A DNA stretch of 64,000 nucleotides from assembly GCA_963755395.1 (NCBI GenBank), contig CAVWJJ010000002.1, positions 558,001-622,000 of the forward strand, given 5' to 3'. A program made the translations under genes and the position numbers. The notes below the pieces were generated by a model, which was given only the letters and a program-made list of their open reading frames with translations, searched no databases and was not told the DNA's origin. The DNA comes from DAHVFK01 sp963755395. Its GTDB lineage: Bacteria; Pseudomonadota; Gammaproteobacteria; Burkholderiales; SG8-39. Below, piece by piece: positions 8,006 through 16,350 of the stretch (its first letter is position 1; each line of letters begins with the position of its first letter).

Positions 8006-9861
8006 AGACCGCGCGCGATCCTGAGTTCGCGCAGCATCGCGCGCTTCTTGGTCTGGTGCGATCTCATGCGGCGCAGGATGTCGTCCAGCGAGCGCAGCGC
8101 CTCGCGGATGTAGCGCCCCTTGTTCAGCATCACGCACTCTGCGCGCATCGACATGGCCGCATCGGTGATCTCGGCCCGGGTCGGCGCGCCGCGCTTGGCG
8201 AGGGTATCCAGCACCTCCGTGGCCCAGACCACGGGCACGTGCGCGGCCTCGCACAGCCACAGGATCTCCTCTTGCACCTCGGCCAGGCGCTCGAAGCCGC
8301 ATTCGACCGCGAGGTCGCCGCGCGCGATCATCACGCCGCAGGAGCGCCCGCGCATTGCCTCGAGCAGCATCGCGGGTAGCGCCTCGAAGCCGCGCCGGGT
8401 CTCCACCTTGAGCACGATCGCCGGTGGCCGGGGCCGCAGGCGCGCGAGCGCGGTGCGCAGCGAGCGTACGTCGGCGACCGTATCGGCGAACGAAAGCCCG
8501 ACCATGTCGGCGTGGCGCGCGACGAACTCCAGGTCGCGCCGGTCCTTGTCCGACAGCGCGCGTGTGCGCAGCGCCGTATCCGGCAGATTGATGCCCTTGT
8601 CGGCGCGCAGCGCGACGCCGCCGGGGCGCGCGCGCAGCATGCGGACCAGCAGGCGATCCTTGCTGGCCTTTTCGATCACGCCGCCGATCCTGCCGTCGTC
8701 GAAATAGATACGCTCGCCGGCGCGCGCGTCGCGAAACACCACCGGCAGGGTGCAGCCGATGGTCGCCGGGCGCAGCAGCTTGCCGCCGCGGTCGAGCTTC
8801 GCCGGGGTACCGGGGCGCAGCGCCCGGGTCAGCACGAGACTGTCGCCCTCGCGCAGCAGGAGCGATCCTTCCCTGCCGGGCAGCGCGCCCACCTTCGCCA
8901 TCAGCACCTGTCCTTTGCCCTCGCGCGCGAGCACGGTGCCGGGCACCAGGTAGGCGGTCTTGGCGGCTTCCGCCCAGGCGCCCTCGTCACCGCTGTCGAT
9001 CAGCTTCCACTTGCGGTGAGACCCGCGCGCATCGTCGAACACGATCAGGTCGCCCGTCTTGAGCGCCGCGAGCCAGCGCGCAGGGACTGGCAGCACGATG
9101 TCCGCCGACGCGACGGGCTCGCGCGGGTCTTCCTGGGGCGTGAGCCAGACGCGCGCCGGCGCGGTGACCACGCCGAACGCATCGCGCTGCGGGCGCACTC
9201 GCAATACGGCGGGACCAGGCTCGACCGGCCCGGTGCGCAGCTTCGGCCCGGCGAGGTCCATCAGCACGCGGCTGCGCCTGCCGAGCGCCTTCTCGGCGCG
9301 CCGCAGGTTGCCGATCATTCGGCCCCAGCGCGCTTCGTCGTCGTGCGCGCAGTTGATGCGCATGACGTCCATGCCCCCGGCCAGCAGGTCGTGCACCAGC
9401 CGGTAATCGTCCGCCGCCTCGGACGGCATGGTGACCATGATCCGCACCTCGCGCTTCGCGGGCGGATCGCCGAGCAGGGCGCGGGTGTTGCGCTCGAGCA
9501 GGTCGGCACCGAGGTCCATGTCGGGTGCCGGCAACTCGCCGCCGCGCACGGCCTTGGGATGGGCGGCGAGACCGCGCAGCGCCCGGGCCACCAGCTCGAC
9601 CGTCGCCGCGACCCACTCCTCGGCGCGTCCGAGGGACGATAGGCCCAGCTGCGCGAGGCTGCGCTGCAAAGCGCGCCGGTCGTGGCGCCGCAGCGCCAGG
9701 TAGCGCACCAGGTTGCGGGCGCTGAGCGCAAAGGTCGGGTCGACCGCCTCTATCCTCGCGCGCTCCTTGCGCTCGGCCAGCCTCAGCTCGGCGGCCAGCG
9801 CCTCGACCTCGCGCGCGAGCCGCTTGAGCTCGCGTGCCCCGGACTTGCGTGCGTGCGTCAT
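8002..9861 (-). CDS. Atypical pyruvate kinase family protein with long N-terminal extension
   Basis: 619 aa, clearly longer than the usual 470-480. About 130 residues of basic, helical sequence precede the kinase core, which begins REVRIMVTMPSEA. Core motifs are recognisable but altered: MRINCAHDD, LMDLAGPKLRTG, VLKVETRRGFEALP (position of the catalytic Lys), MIARGDLAVECG and ATEVLDTLAKRGAPTRAEITDAAM. The B domain region appears enlarged. It would convert phosphoenolpyruvate and ADP to pyruvate and ATP if active. It follows a flavodoxin gene by 35 bp on the same strand; an 11-bp-spaced repeat lies in that gap. Confidence 0.85.
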   Translation of the reverse strand: MTHARKSGARELKRLAREVEALAAELRLAERKERARIEAVDPTFALSARNLVRYLALRRHDRRALQRSLAQLGLSSLGRAEEWVAATVELVARALRGLAAHPKAVRGGELPAPDMDLGADLLERNTRALLGDPPAKREVRIMVTMPSEAADDYRLVHDLLAGGMDVMRINCAHDDEARWGRMIGNLRRAEKALGRRSRVLMDLAGPKLRTGPVEPGPAVLRVRPQRDAFGVVTAPARVWLTPQEDPREPVASADIVLPVPARWLAALKTGDLIVFDDARGSHRKWKLIDSGDEGAWAEAAKTAYLVPGTVLAREGKGQVLMAKVGALPGREGSLLLREGDSLVLTRALRPGTPAKLDRGGKLLRPATIGCTLPVVFRDARAGERIYFDDGRIGGVIEKASKDRLLVRMLRARPGGVALRADKGINLPDTALRTRALSDKDRRDLEFVARHADMVGLSFADTVADVRSLRTALARLRPRPPAIVLKVETRRGFEALPAMLLEAMRGRSCGVMIARGDLAVECGFERLAEVQEEILWLCEAAHVPVVWATEVLDTLAKRGAPTRAEITDAAMSMRAECVMLNKGRYIREALRSLDDILRRMRSHQTKKRAMLRELRIARGL

Positions 9862-9873
9862 CCTTCTTCTTGT

Positions 9874-9900
9874 GTCACGCCTGCGTTACCGCATTGTTAC
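9874..9900 (-). repeat. Three GTNAC units at exact 11-bp spacing upstream of the pyruvate kinase-like gene
   Basis: On the minus strand GTAAC, GTAAC and GTGAC recur every 11 bases, resembling a weak Pho box. It spans the flavodoxin stop codon and ends only 13 bases before the downstream start, and no -10-like hexamer is found at the position used by the better sites in this window. Function uncertain. Confidence 0.35.
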
Positions 9901-10352
9901 AGCACGCCCAGCGCGAGCCCGGCGGCGAAGGTCGCGCCCAGCTCCTCCAGCGCCGTGATCTGGCCGGGCTGCAGCTCTTTGACCACCACCACCGGCTCGC
10001 CTATCCGCTTCAGGCGCAGTCCGGCGACGATCCGTTCCACCGAAGTCACCGCGCCCGTGCCGTCCTGGCCCGCGCCGACGAACAGCGCCCAGGGGCGGCC
10101 TGCGACCTTGCCTTCGCAGGGGTAGAAGATGCGCTCGAGGAAGTCCTTCATCATGCCCGACATGTAGCCGAAGTTCTCCGGCGTGCCGAGGATCAGGCCG
10201 TCCGCGGCGAGCACGTCGTCGGGACCGGCATCGGCGCAGCGCTTTACCACCACCCGCACGCCCTGCTCGGTTCTGGCGCCGCGCTCGACCGCCGCGGCCA
10301 TGTTCGCGGTCTTCGCGCCGCCGGTGTGATAAACGATGAGCAGCGTCTTCAC
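9897..10352 (-). CDS. Flavodoxin family protein (FMN-dependent NAD(P)H reductase-like)
   Basis: 151 aa. The N-terminus LLIVYHTGGAKTANMA is a flavodoxin-type phosphate-binding loop for FMN, followed by GLILGTPENFGYMSGMMKDFLERIFYP, typical of the NADPH-dependent FMN reductase/WrbA-like branch, and ALFVGAGQDGTGA. Probably a small redox flavoprotein in the cytoplasm. GTG start overlaps the stop of the MtfA-like gene (GTGA), so the two are translationally coupled. Confidence 0.88.
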   Translation of the reverse strand: MKTLLIVYHTGGAKTANMAAAVERGARTEQGVRVVVKRCADAGPDDVLAADGLILGTPENFGYMSGMMKDFLERIFYPCEGKVAGRPWALFVGAGQDGTGAVTSVERIVAGLRLKRIGEPVVVVKELQPGQITALEELGATFAAGLALGVL

Positions 10353-11108
10353 GATCTGAGCCGGGTCGCGGGGTCCTGACGGTAGAAGCGTCTGAGCAGA
10401 TCGTACATCTCCGGGTAGCGGCGGCGGGTCTCGTTCGGCGCCTCGAAGAACGCCTCGGTCAGCACGGCGAAGAACTCGGAAGGGTGCTCCGCGGCGTAGG
10501 GATCGAGCAAGCGTCGCGGCCGCGCTCGATCGCGTCGCGGAATGCCTCGTAGCCGCGCGCCAGCGCTGCGCGCCAGGCGTCGCGGTCCATTTCCGGCGGC
10601 AGCGGCGGCATGCCGTCGGCTTCGACCGCTCGACATGTCGAGCTTATGCGCGAATTCGTGGATCACGACGTTGGCGTGCTCGTCGTGCTGCGCCGCGTCC
10701 CAGGACAGGATCACGGGCCCGCCGGACCAGGACTCGCCGGCCAGCTCGTCGTCCCACTCGTGCACCACGCCCGCTTCGTCCACTTCGCTGCGCCTGACGC
10801 GGAAGTCGCCTGGATAGACGACGATGCCGCTCCAGCCCGCGTACCGGTCCAGCCCCAGCTCGAGGATCGGCAAGCAGGCCTGGAGCTGCGATCGACAGAC
10901 GCAGCGCGTCGTCCAGCGCCTGACCGCGCACCCCGACGAACCGCTTCTCGGCCAGGAACAGCAGCGCCAGCTCCTGCAGCCGCCGCGACTGGTCGGCGTC
11001 GAGCCCGCGCAGAAAGGGCATGCGCGAGGTGACCCGCCGCCAAAGCGCCGGGTCGATGCGGTGCCTCGCCAGCACCCGCCGACGCCGCCAGCGCTTGAGC
11101 CAGCCCAT
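10349..11108 (-). CDS. mtfA: MtfA family zinc peptidase, frame broken by indels
   Basis: Homologue of E. coli MtfA (Mlc titration factor A), a zinc metallopeptidase that also binds the glucose repressor Mlc. The protein can be followed through three frames: start MGWLKRWRRRRVLARHRIDPALWR, middle WSGIVVYPGDFRV and VVIHEFAHKLDM (the HExxH-type zinc site written HEFAH), end DPYAAEHPSEFFAVLTEAFFE and YRQDPATRLRS. At least three single-base shifts (near 10510, 10625 and 10880) separate these parts. The family length (about 250 aa) fits the span, so I favour sequence error over decay. Confidence 0.8.
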
Positions 11109-11123
11109 TGCCGCCCGTTCCCG

Positions 11124-12027
11124 TCAGCGCCGGCGCCGCGCGGCGAGCCACACCCCGGCGAAGATCAGCACCATGCCCACCGCATGGTACAGGTGCAGCC
11201 GCTCGCGCGAGGAACGCCACCGCCATCAGGATGCCGAACGGCGGAATGAGGTAGAGATAGGCCCCCGCGGCCCCGGCGCCGATCGCCTGCACGCCCTTGC
11301 CCCACATCGCGTAGCAGGCGACGGAAGGAAGCAGTCCCAGGTAGAGAATGCCGAGCACCGGTCCCCAGCCGAGCACGATGCGCCCCCCGGCGGCGATGTC
11401 CGCGGCGTAAAGCGGCAGCATCACGAGCATGCTGGCGAGCGAGCACGCGAGCAGGAAGCTCAGCTGCGAGAGGGCGGGCGGCTTGAAGCGCAGGCACACT
11501 GTATACAGGGCCCACATCGCCACGTTTGCGAGCAGAAACAGGTCGCCGTGGTTGATCTGGAGGCTCGCGAGCAGATGCGGGTCGAGCCGGCTGACGATCG
11601 CCAGCACGCCGCAGAACGACACCGCGACGCCGAGCGCGGCGCGCAGGCCGATGCGCTCCCCGAACAGGGCGAACGCGAACAGCGGGATCAGCGCCGGCGT
11701 CACCGACTGGATCAGCAGCGCGTTGGTGGCCGTAGTTTCCCGGATGCCGTAGTAGCCGACCATGTTGTAGACCGCGTTGCCGGTGAAGCCGAACAGCGCG
11801 ATCGCCTTCCAGTGCGCGCGTACGATCGGCCAGTCGCGCGCGAGCTGACGCCCGGTGAGCGGCACGAGCAGCGCGATCGCGGTCATCCAGCGCCAGAACG
11901 CGAGCGAGACCGGCGTCACTTCGAGGTGCACGCCGCGCGCGACGATCCAGTGCCCGGCCCAGAACAGGGCCGTGAGCGCAAGCAGCAGGTGCGGAGAAAC
12001 CTTCGCCAGGGTGCGGGTGTCCGACAT
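11124..12027 (-). CDS. EamA/DMT family transporter, one indel near the C-terminus
   Basis: About 300 aa with ten predicted membrane segments in two EamA repeats (starts SPHLLLALTALFWAGHWIVAR; second half GDLFLLANVAMWALYTVCLRF). Near 11210 one extra base throws the frame; with it removed the protein ends RLHLYHAVGMVLIFAGVWLAA followed by four arginines and a stop at 11124-11126, as expected for the family. Inner-membrane exporter of metabolites; substrate unknown. It is transcribed divergently from relA with only 20 bp between the start codons. Confidence 0.87.
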
Positions 12028-12047
12028 GGGCCCGTTACAATATCAGC

Positions 12048-14222
12048 ATGGTCTCCGTCGTCCAGCTACGCCCGCAAAACAGCGCCGCCGCACTGGAGCC
12101 GATTGCCGCCGGCCTCGCCGGAGAGGATCGCGCCCTGGTCGCGCGCGCGCTGGAATTCGCTCAACCGCTGTACGCGGGGCAGGTGCTGTCGACCGGCGAG
12201 CCGGTCTGGTCGCACGCCCTCGGGCTGGCGGCGAGCCTGGCCGCGGTTGGCCTCGACCCGCCCGGGCGTGCGGCCGGAGTGCTGTTCGCCGCCCCCAAGT
12301 ACGCCGGTGCGGTGGACGTGCTGCGCGAAAAGTTCGGCGACGACGTCGCGGCGCTCGCGGCGGGCGTGGAGAAGCTTTACCAGCTGCGCGTGCTCACGCG
12401 CGGCACGCCGCAGCAGCAGATCGAGGTGCTGCGCCAGATGGTGCTCGGCATGGTCGAGGACATCCGGATGGTCCTCATTCGCCTGGCGAGTCGCACCCAG
12501 ACGCTGCGCTGGTACGCCAAGAACGCGGCGCCGGACCGCAACGGCTACGCGCGCGAGACGCTCGACATCTACGCGCCGCTCGCCAACCGGCTGGGCGTGT
12601 GGCAGCTCAAGTGGGAGCTGGAGGACCTTTCGTTCCGCTTCCTCGAGCCGGAGACGTACAAGAAGATCGCCCAGATGCTGGACGAAAAGCGCGCCGAGCG
12701 CGAGCAGTACATCCAGGACGCGATGGCGCTGCTCGCGCGCGAACTGCGCGCCGCCGGCGTCGAGGCGGTGATCGCCGGTCGCCCCAAGCACATCTATTCG
12801 ATCTGGAACAAGATGCGAACCAAGGGGCTCGATTTCTCCGAGCTGTACGACGTGCGCGCGCTGCGCGTGATCGTCGGCTCGGCCCGGGAATGCTACGCCG
12901 CGCTCGGCGTGGTGCACGACCTGTGGCAGCCGATTCCGAAGGAATTCGACGACTACATTTCGCGCCCCAAGGGCAACGATTACCAATCGCTGCACACCGC
13001 GGTGATCGGCCCCGGCGGCAGGACGCTGGAAGTGCAGATCCGCACCTCGGAGATGCACCGCCACGCCGAGTTCGGCGTCGCGGCGCACTGGCGCTACAAG
13101 GAGGGGGGCGCGGCGACGCGGGCGCAGGGCAAGTTCGAGGACAAGATCGCCTGGCTGCGCCAGCTGCTGGCCTGGCGCGACGAGGTGACCGACAGCTCCA
13201 AGTGGGCCGAGAAGACGCGCCAGGCGGCGTTCGACGACACCGTCTACGTGGTGACGCCGCAGGGCAAGGTGGTCGACCTGCCGGCGGGCTCGACGCCGGT
13301 GGACTTCGCCTACGCGCTGCATAGCGACCTCGGGCACCGCTGCCGCGGCGCAAAGGTCGACGGGCACATGGTCCCGCTCGAGACCCCGCTCAAGAGCGGG
13401 CAGCGGGTCGAAATCACGGTCGCCAAGAGCGGCGGGCCTTCGCGCGACTGGCTCAGTCCCGAGCGCGGCTTCGTCAAGAGTCCGCGCGCGCGGCAGAAGA
13501 TCCGGCAGTGGTTCAACAGCCAGGCGCTGTCGGAGACCGTCGCCGCCGGCCGGGCGGCGGTGGAAAAGGAGCTCAAGCGCGAGGGCGCGAGCCAGGCCAA
13601 GCTCGAGACCCTCGCCGCGCGCCTGGGCTTCTCGCGCCAGGACGACCTGTTCGCCGCGGTCGCGCGCGACGAGGTGAACCTGCGCCAGCTGCAGTCCGCG
13701 CTGCGCGGAATGGGCGCGGCGGCCCCGGCCGCGGCCCCGGCAGCGGCGCAGCCATCGCGGCGCGCGCGCCAGGCCTCGGGCAAGGGCGGCGTGCTGGTGG
13801 TCGGCGTCGACCGGCTGCTGACCCAGCTGTCGAAGTGCTGCAAACCGGTGCCGCCCGACCCGGTGCGCGGCTTCGTCACGCGCGGCAAGGGGGTGTCGAT
13901 CCACCGCGAGGACTGCCCGAGCCTGAAGCGGCTCGCCGAGCGCCACCCCGAGCGCCTGATCGAGGCGCAATGGGACGGCAGCGCGGGCGGTGCCTACGCG
14001 GTCGACATGGTGGTCACCGCGAGCGACCGCCCCGGGCTGCTGCGCGACATCGGCGACGCGCTGGCGCGCGAGCGCATCAACGTCACCGCGGTACGCACCC
14101 AGAGCCGCGACGAGCTCGCTTTCATGCGCTTCAGCTTCAACGTCGGCGACCTGGCGCAGCTCAAGCGCGCCTTCGCCGTGGTCAAGGACGTGCCGGGCGT
14201 GATCCGCGCCGCGCGCGGCTGA
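12048..14222 (+). CDS. relA: (p)ppGpp synthetase I, RelA type
   Basis: 724-aa ribosome-associated GTP/ATP pyrophosphotransferase of the stringent response. Domains: degenerate hydrolase domain (about 30-190; the HD metal motif is lost at AAGVLFAAPKY), synthetase domain (about 255-350) with EFDDYIS, the acidic ExDD signature of mono-functional RelA, and YQSLHTAVIGP, TGS domain (about 395-460), cysteine-containing zinc-finger region LSKCCKPVPPD (near 594) and C-terminal ACT domain (about 645-720). Loss of the HD residues means it should only synthesise. A TACAAT-like box lies directly upstream in the short gap to the divergent EamA gene. Confidence 0.95.
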   Translation: MVSVVQLRPQNSAAALEPIAAGLAGEDRALVARALEFAQPLYAGQVLSTGEPVWSHALGLAASLAAVGLDPPGRAAGVLFAAPKYAGAVDVLREKFGDDVAALAAGVEKLYQLRVLTRGTPQQQIEVLRQMVLGMVEDIRMVLIRLASRTQTLRWYAKNAAPDRNGYARETLDIYAPLANRLGVWQLKWELEDLSFRFLEPETYKKIAQMLDEKRAEREQYIQDAMALLARELRAAGVEAVIAGRPKHIYSIWNKMRTKGLDFSELYDVRALRVIVGSARECYAALGVVHDLWQPIPKEFDDYISRPKGNDYQSLHTAVIGPGGRTLEVQIRTSEMHRHAEFGVAAHWRYKEGGAATRAQGKFEDKIAWLRQLLAWRDEVTDSSKWAEKTRQAAFDDTVYVVTPQGKVVDLPAGSTPVDFAYALHSDLGHRCRGAKVDGHMVPLETPLKSGQRVEITVAKSGGPSRDWLSPERGFVKSPRARQKIRQWFNSQALSETVAAGRAAVEKELKREGASQAKLETLAARLGFSRQDDLFAAVARDEVNLRQLQSALRGMGAAAPAAAPAAAQPSRRARQASGKGGVLVVGVDRLLTQLSKCCKPVPPDPVRGFVTRGKGVSIHREDCPSLKRLAERHPERLIEAQWDGSAGGAYAVDMVVTASDRPGLLRDIGDALARERINVTAVRTQSRDELAFMRFSFNVGDLAQLKRAFAVVKDVPGVIRAARG

Positions 14223-14224
14223 GT

Positions 14225-14246
14225 TTCATCATCGCGTCACGCGGGC
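14225..14246 (+). promoter_or_regulatory. Possible two-unit Pho box before the phospholipase C-like gene
   Basis: TTCAT at 14225 and GTCAC at 14236 are exactly 11 bp apart, like the stronger sites at 17.6, 18.0 and 21.0 kb. Only two units are seen and the hexamer 15 bases downstream (GACGAT) is a poor -10, so this is a candidate only. Confidence 0.4.
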
Positions 14247-14264
14247 GCGCGACGATGGGCGCCC

Positions 14265-15074
14265 GTGAAGCTGCGGATCCTGATCTACGCCTTGCCGCTC
14301 GTCGTGTTCGCTCCGGACGCTCTCGCCTGGGGCTTGCAGACGCATCTGTTCTTCGCCCAATACGCGCTCATGGCGACGCCGCTCGCGGACCTGCTATTGC
14401 GGCGCGCGGCGCTGCGCCTGCCGCGCCTGGTGCTGGCCGGAGCATGTCTGCCCGACCTTGCGCTGGTCGGGCCGGTCCTCGGCACGCCGGCGTTTCGCCG
14501 CTCTCACCGCTGGACGACCTTGCGCCGCATCGCCGCCGTCCCGCTATGCGACGAAGACCGCGCGATCGTGTTCGGCTATGCGAGCCATCTGCTGGCGGAT
14601 GTCGTCGCGCACAACTATTTCGTGCCGGAGCACGAGCGGCGCCTCGCGCGGGTCGAGCATCTCACGCACGCGGCCTGCGAATGGGCGATGGACGACTTCC
14701 TGGGGCCGTGGGTATGCGCCGCGGCGGTGGACCTGCTTGTCGGGGAGCGCGCCGCTTTGGCCGATTTCGTCGGCAGCCGATTCCGCTGCGGCACGGTGCT
14801 GGCGCGGCGTGCCGTCGAACTGCTTGGCCGCGCCGACGGCGCGCTGCGCGCCACGCCGTTGCCGGGTCTATGCCGACGCGCGCTGCGGCTCTTCGATCGC
14901 GGCGTCGTTCCCCGGTTCGAGGCCTACGTGCGCGAGACCTCCGCCAGGCTTGGCCACCTCGAGCAAGTCCTGAACGGCGCCGAGCCAGACTGGGACGCCG
15001 AGCCGGTGCGCGACAGCACGCGGCGCGACTTCTGGTGCCGCGGCAGGCTGCTGCTGCCCGCAAAGCTGCTCTAG
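14265..15074 (+). CDS. Zinc-dependent phospholipase C family protein
   Basis: 269 aa with a cleavable signal peptide ending near APDALA-W. The mature N-terminal tryptophan followed by GLQTHLFF, a GACLPDL segment, HRW, the helix GYASHLLADVVAHNYFVPEHE and HAACEWAMDD supply the W/H/D/E zinc ligands of the bacterial phospholipase C/nuclease P1 fold. It would act in the periplasm, releasing diacylglycerol from phospholipids. GTG start chosen because it begins the signal peptide. It converges with an acyltransferase gene and may be under a weak Pho box, consistent with a phosphate-scavenging role. Confidence 0.75.
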   Translation: MKLRILIYALPLVVFAPDALAWGLQTHLFFAQYALMATPLADLLLRRAALRLPRLVLAGACLPDLALVGPVLGTPAFRRSHRWTTLRRIAAVPLCDEDRAIVFGYASHLLADVVAHNYFVPEHERRLARVEHLTHAACEWAMDDFLGPWVCAAAVDLLVGERAALADFVGSRFRCGTVLARRAVELLGRADGALRATPLPGLCRRALRLFDRGVVPRFEAYVRETSARLGHLEQVLNGAEPDWDAEPVRDSTRRDFWCRGRLLLPAKLL

Positions 15075-15833
15075 GATCAGCTCGCGGCAGCGTGCCGCGA
15101 GCTGGCGCCGCGGGAATCCGCGCCGGGACTGCAGCGGCGCCATGCGCGCGGTCTGTGGCGGCGATATCCTTACCCTCGCCACGATGCGCGGCGCGAGAGC
15201 GATCCGGCGCAGCGATTGCAGAAGATTCGCGTCGCCGACGAACGCAGCGGCGTGGCAGGGCTCGCCGCGCGCGTCGTGGTAGCTGAGCGTCAGCGGCAGC
15301 ACCCCGCGCCGCCGATCGACTGCGGCCTGGAACAGGGCCGGCCGGAACGGCAGCACGCGCGAGCCGTCGCTGGTCGTGCCCTCGGGAAATATCGCCACCG
15401 TGCGGCCCGCGCCGAGCAGGGCGCCGATCTCCATCACCGCTTTCATCGCGGCGCGCCCGCTGCCGCGCCGCAGCAGGATGGTTCCGGTACGCGCGAGCAG
15501 CACGCCGACCGCCGGCCAGGCGCCGACCTCGCGCTTGGAGACGAAGGTCGCCGGGCAGATTGTATTCACCACCAGCACGTCCAGCCACGAGACGTGATTG
15601 GCGACCAGCAGGGCGCCGTTCGGAATCGGCGCGCCGCCCCGGCGAAGCTGCACGCCCAGCATCTGCAGCAGCGCCGCGCTCCAGCGCCTGGAGACGGCGG
15701 CGCGGGCGCGGTAGGCGAGCAACGGAAACAGTGCGAGCACCGTGGCCATGCCGCCCGCGAGGTGCAGCGCGACGCGAACGATGCGCAGCAAGGCGCGCGC
15801 CTCGCGCAGCAGACGAAGACTAAGCGAGCGCAA
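14868..15833 (-). CDS. PlsC family acyltransferase, probable lyso-ornithine lipid O-acyltransferase (OlsA-like)
   Basis: 1-acylglycerol-3-phosphate acyltransferase fold. After a membrane helix (MATVLALFPLLAYRAR) come block I NHVSWLD (HX4D), the arginine block TILLRRGSGRAAMKAV and block III FPEGTTSDGSRVLPFR. The proposed TTG start at 15833 overlaps the end of the PAP2 gene; an ATG at 15749 is the alternative. The open frame continues to 14868, 207 bases into the opposing phospholipase gene; a family-length protein would end near 15080, so the true end is doubtful. Operon with PAP2 and glycosyltransferase genes behind a Pho box, near olsB, suggests OlsA; PlsC itself cannot be excluded. Confidence 0.7.
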   Translation of the reverse strand: MRSLSLRLLREARALLRIVRVALHLAGGMATVLALFPLLAYRARAAVSRRWSAALLQMLGVQLRRGGAPIPNGALLVANHVSWLDVLVVNTICPATFVSKREVGAWPAVGVLLARTGTILLRRGSGRAAMKAVMEIGALLGAGRTVAIFPEGTTSDGSRVLPFRPALFQAAVDRRRGVLPLTLSYHDARGEPCHAAAFVGDANLLQSLRRIALAPRIVARVRISPPQTARMAPLQSRRGFPRRQLAARCRELILEQLCGQQQPAAAPEVAPRAVAHRLGVPVWLGAVQDLLEVAKPGGGLAHVGLEPGNDAAIEEPQRASA

Positions 15834-16350
15834 GCGAAGCCGCGCCGAGCATGGCCCCGAGAGCCGCGCCGGCGAGCACGTCGCTCGGGTAGTGCAGCCC
15901 GAGGACCACGCGCGAGACGGCGGTGAGCAGCGTGAAGGGAACGAGCAGCGCCGCGAGCGACGGATAGTAGGCCAGCGCGACGATCGAAAATGCCACGGCG
16001 TGCAGCGTATGGCCGGAGGGAAAGCTGAAGCTGTCGAGCGGCGAGGCACCTTGCGCGATGCTGGCCTGTACCTGGTAGGGGCGCGGGCGCAGCGTGCCGC
16101 GCTTGAGAAGCTTGTAGATGACCGTGCAGGCCAGGCCCACGCCCGCCATGTGCAGCACCGTCTGCGCGGCATCCCGGCGCCACAACAGCAGTGCGAGCAT
16201 GAGTGCGTACCAGAAGACGCCGTCGCCCAGGCGGCTGATCGTGCGGCAGGTCTGTGGCAGAGCGCGGTAACGCAACGCGCGGTTGAAGCGCAGGCAGACG
16301 CGCTCGTCCCAGCGCTGGATGCGCTCGAGCGCTGCGTCAAGCCGCGACAC
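15820..16350 (-). CDS. PAP2 family phosphatidic acid phosphatase
   Basis: 176-aa polytopic membrane phosphatase. All three PAP2 signature blocks are present: KLLKRGTLRPRP (KX6RP), FPSGHT (PSGH) and SRVVLGLHYPSDV (SRX5HX3D). It would dephosphorylate phosphatidate to diacylglycerol, or an undecaprenyl-type diphosphate. The GTG start lies 14 bases inside the end of the glycosyltransferase gene, and its own end overlaps the acyltransferase start, so three genes are coupled. In this context diacylglycerol production for a glycolipid is the most economical reading. Confidence 0.88.
   Translation of the reverse strand: MSRLDAALERIQRWDERVCLRFNRALRYRALPQTCRTISRLGDGVFWYALMLALLLWRRDAAQTVLHMAGVGLACTVIYKLLKRGTLRPRPYQVQASIAQGASPLDSFSFPSGHTLHAVAFSIVALAYYPSLAALLVPFTLLTAVSRVVLGLHYPSDVLAGAALGAMLGAASLALA

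Noticed and set aside
14625..14854. Small open frames inside the phospholipase gene on both strands
   Set aside because: They lie within a well-supported signal-peptide protein and have no family features.
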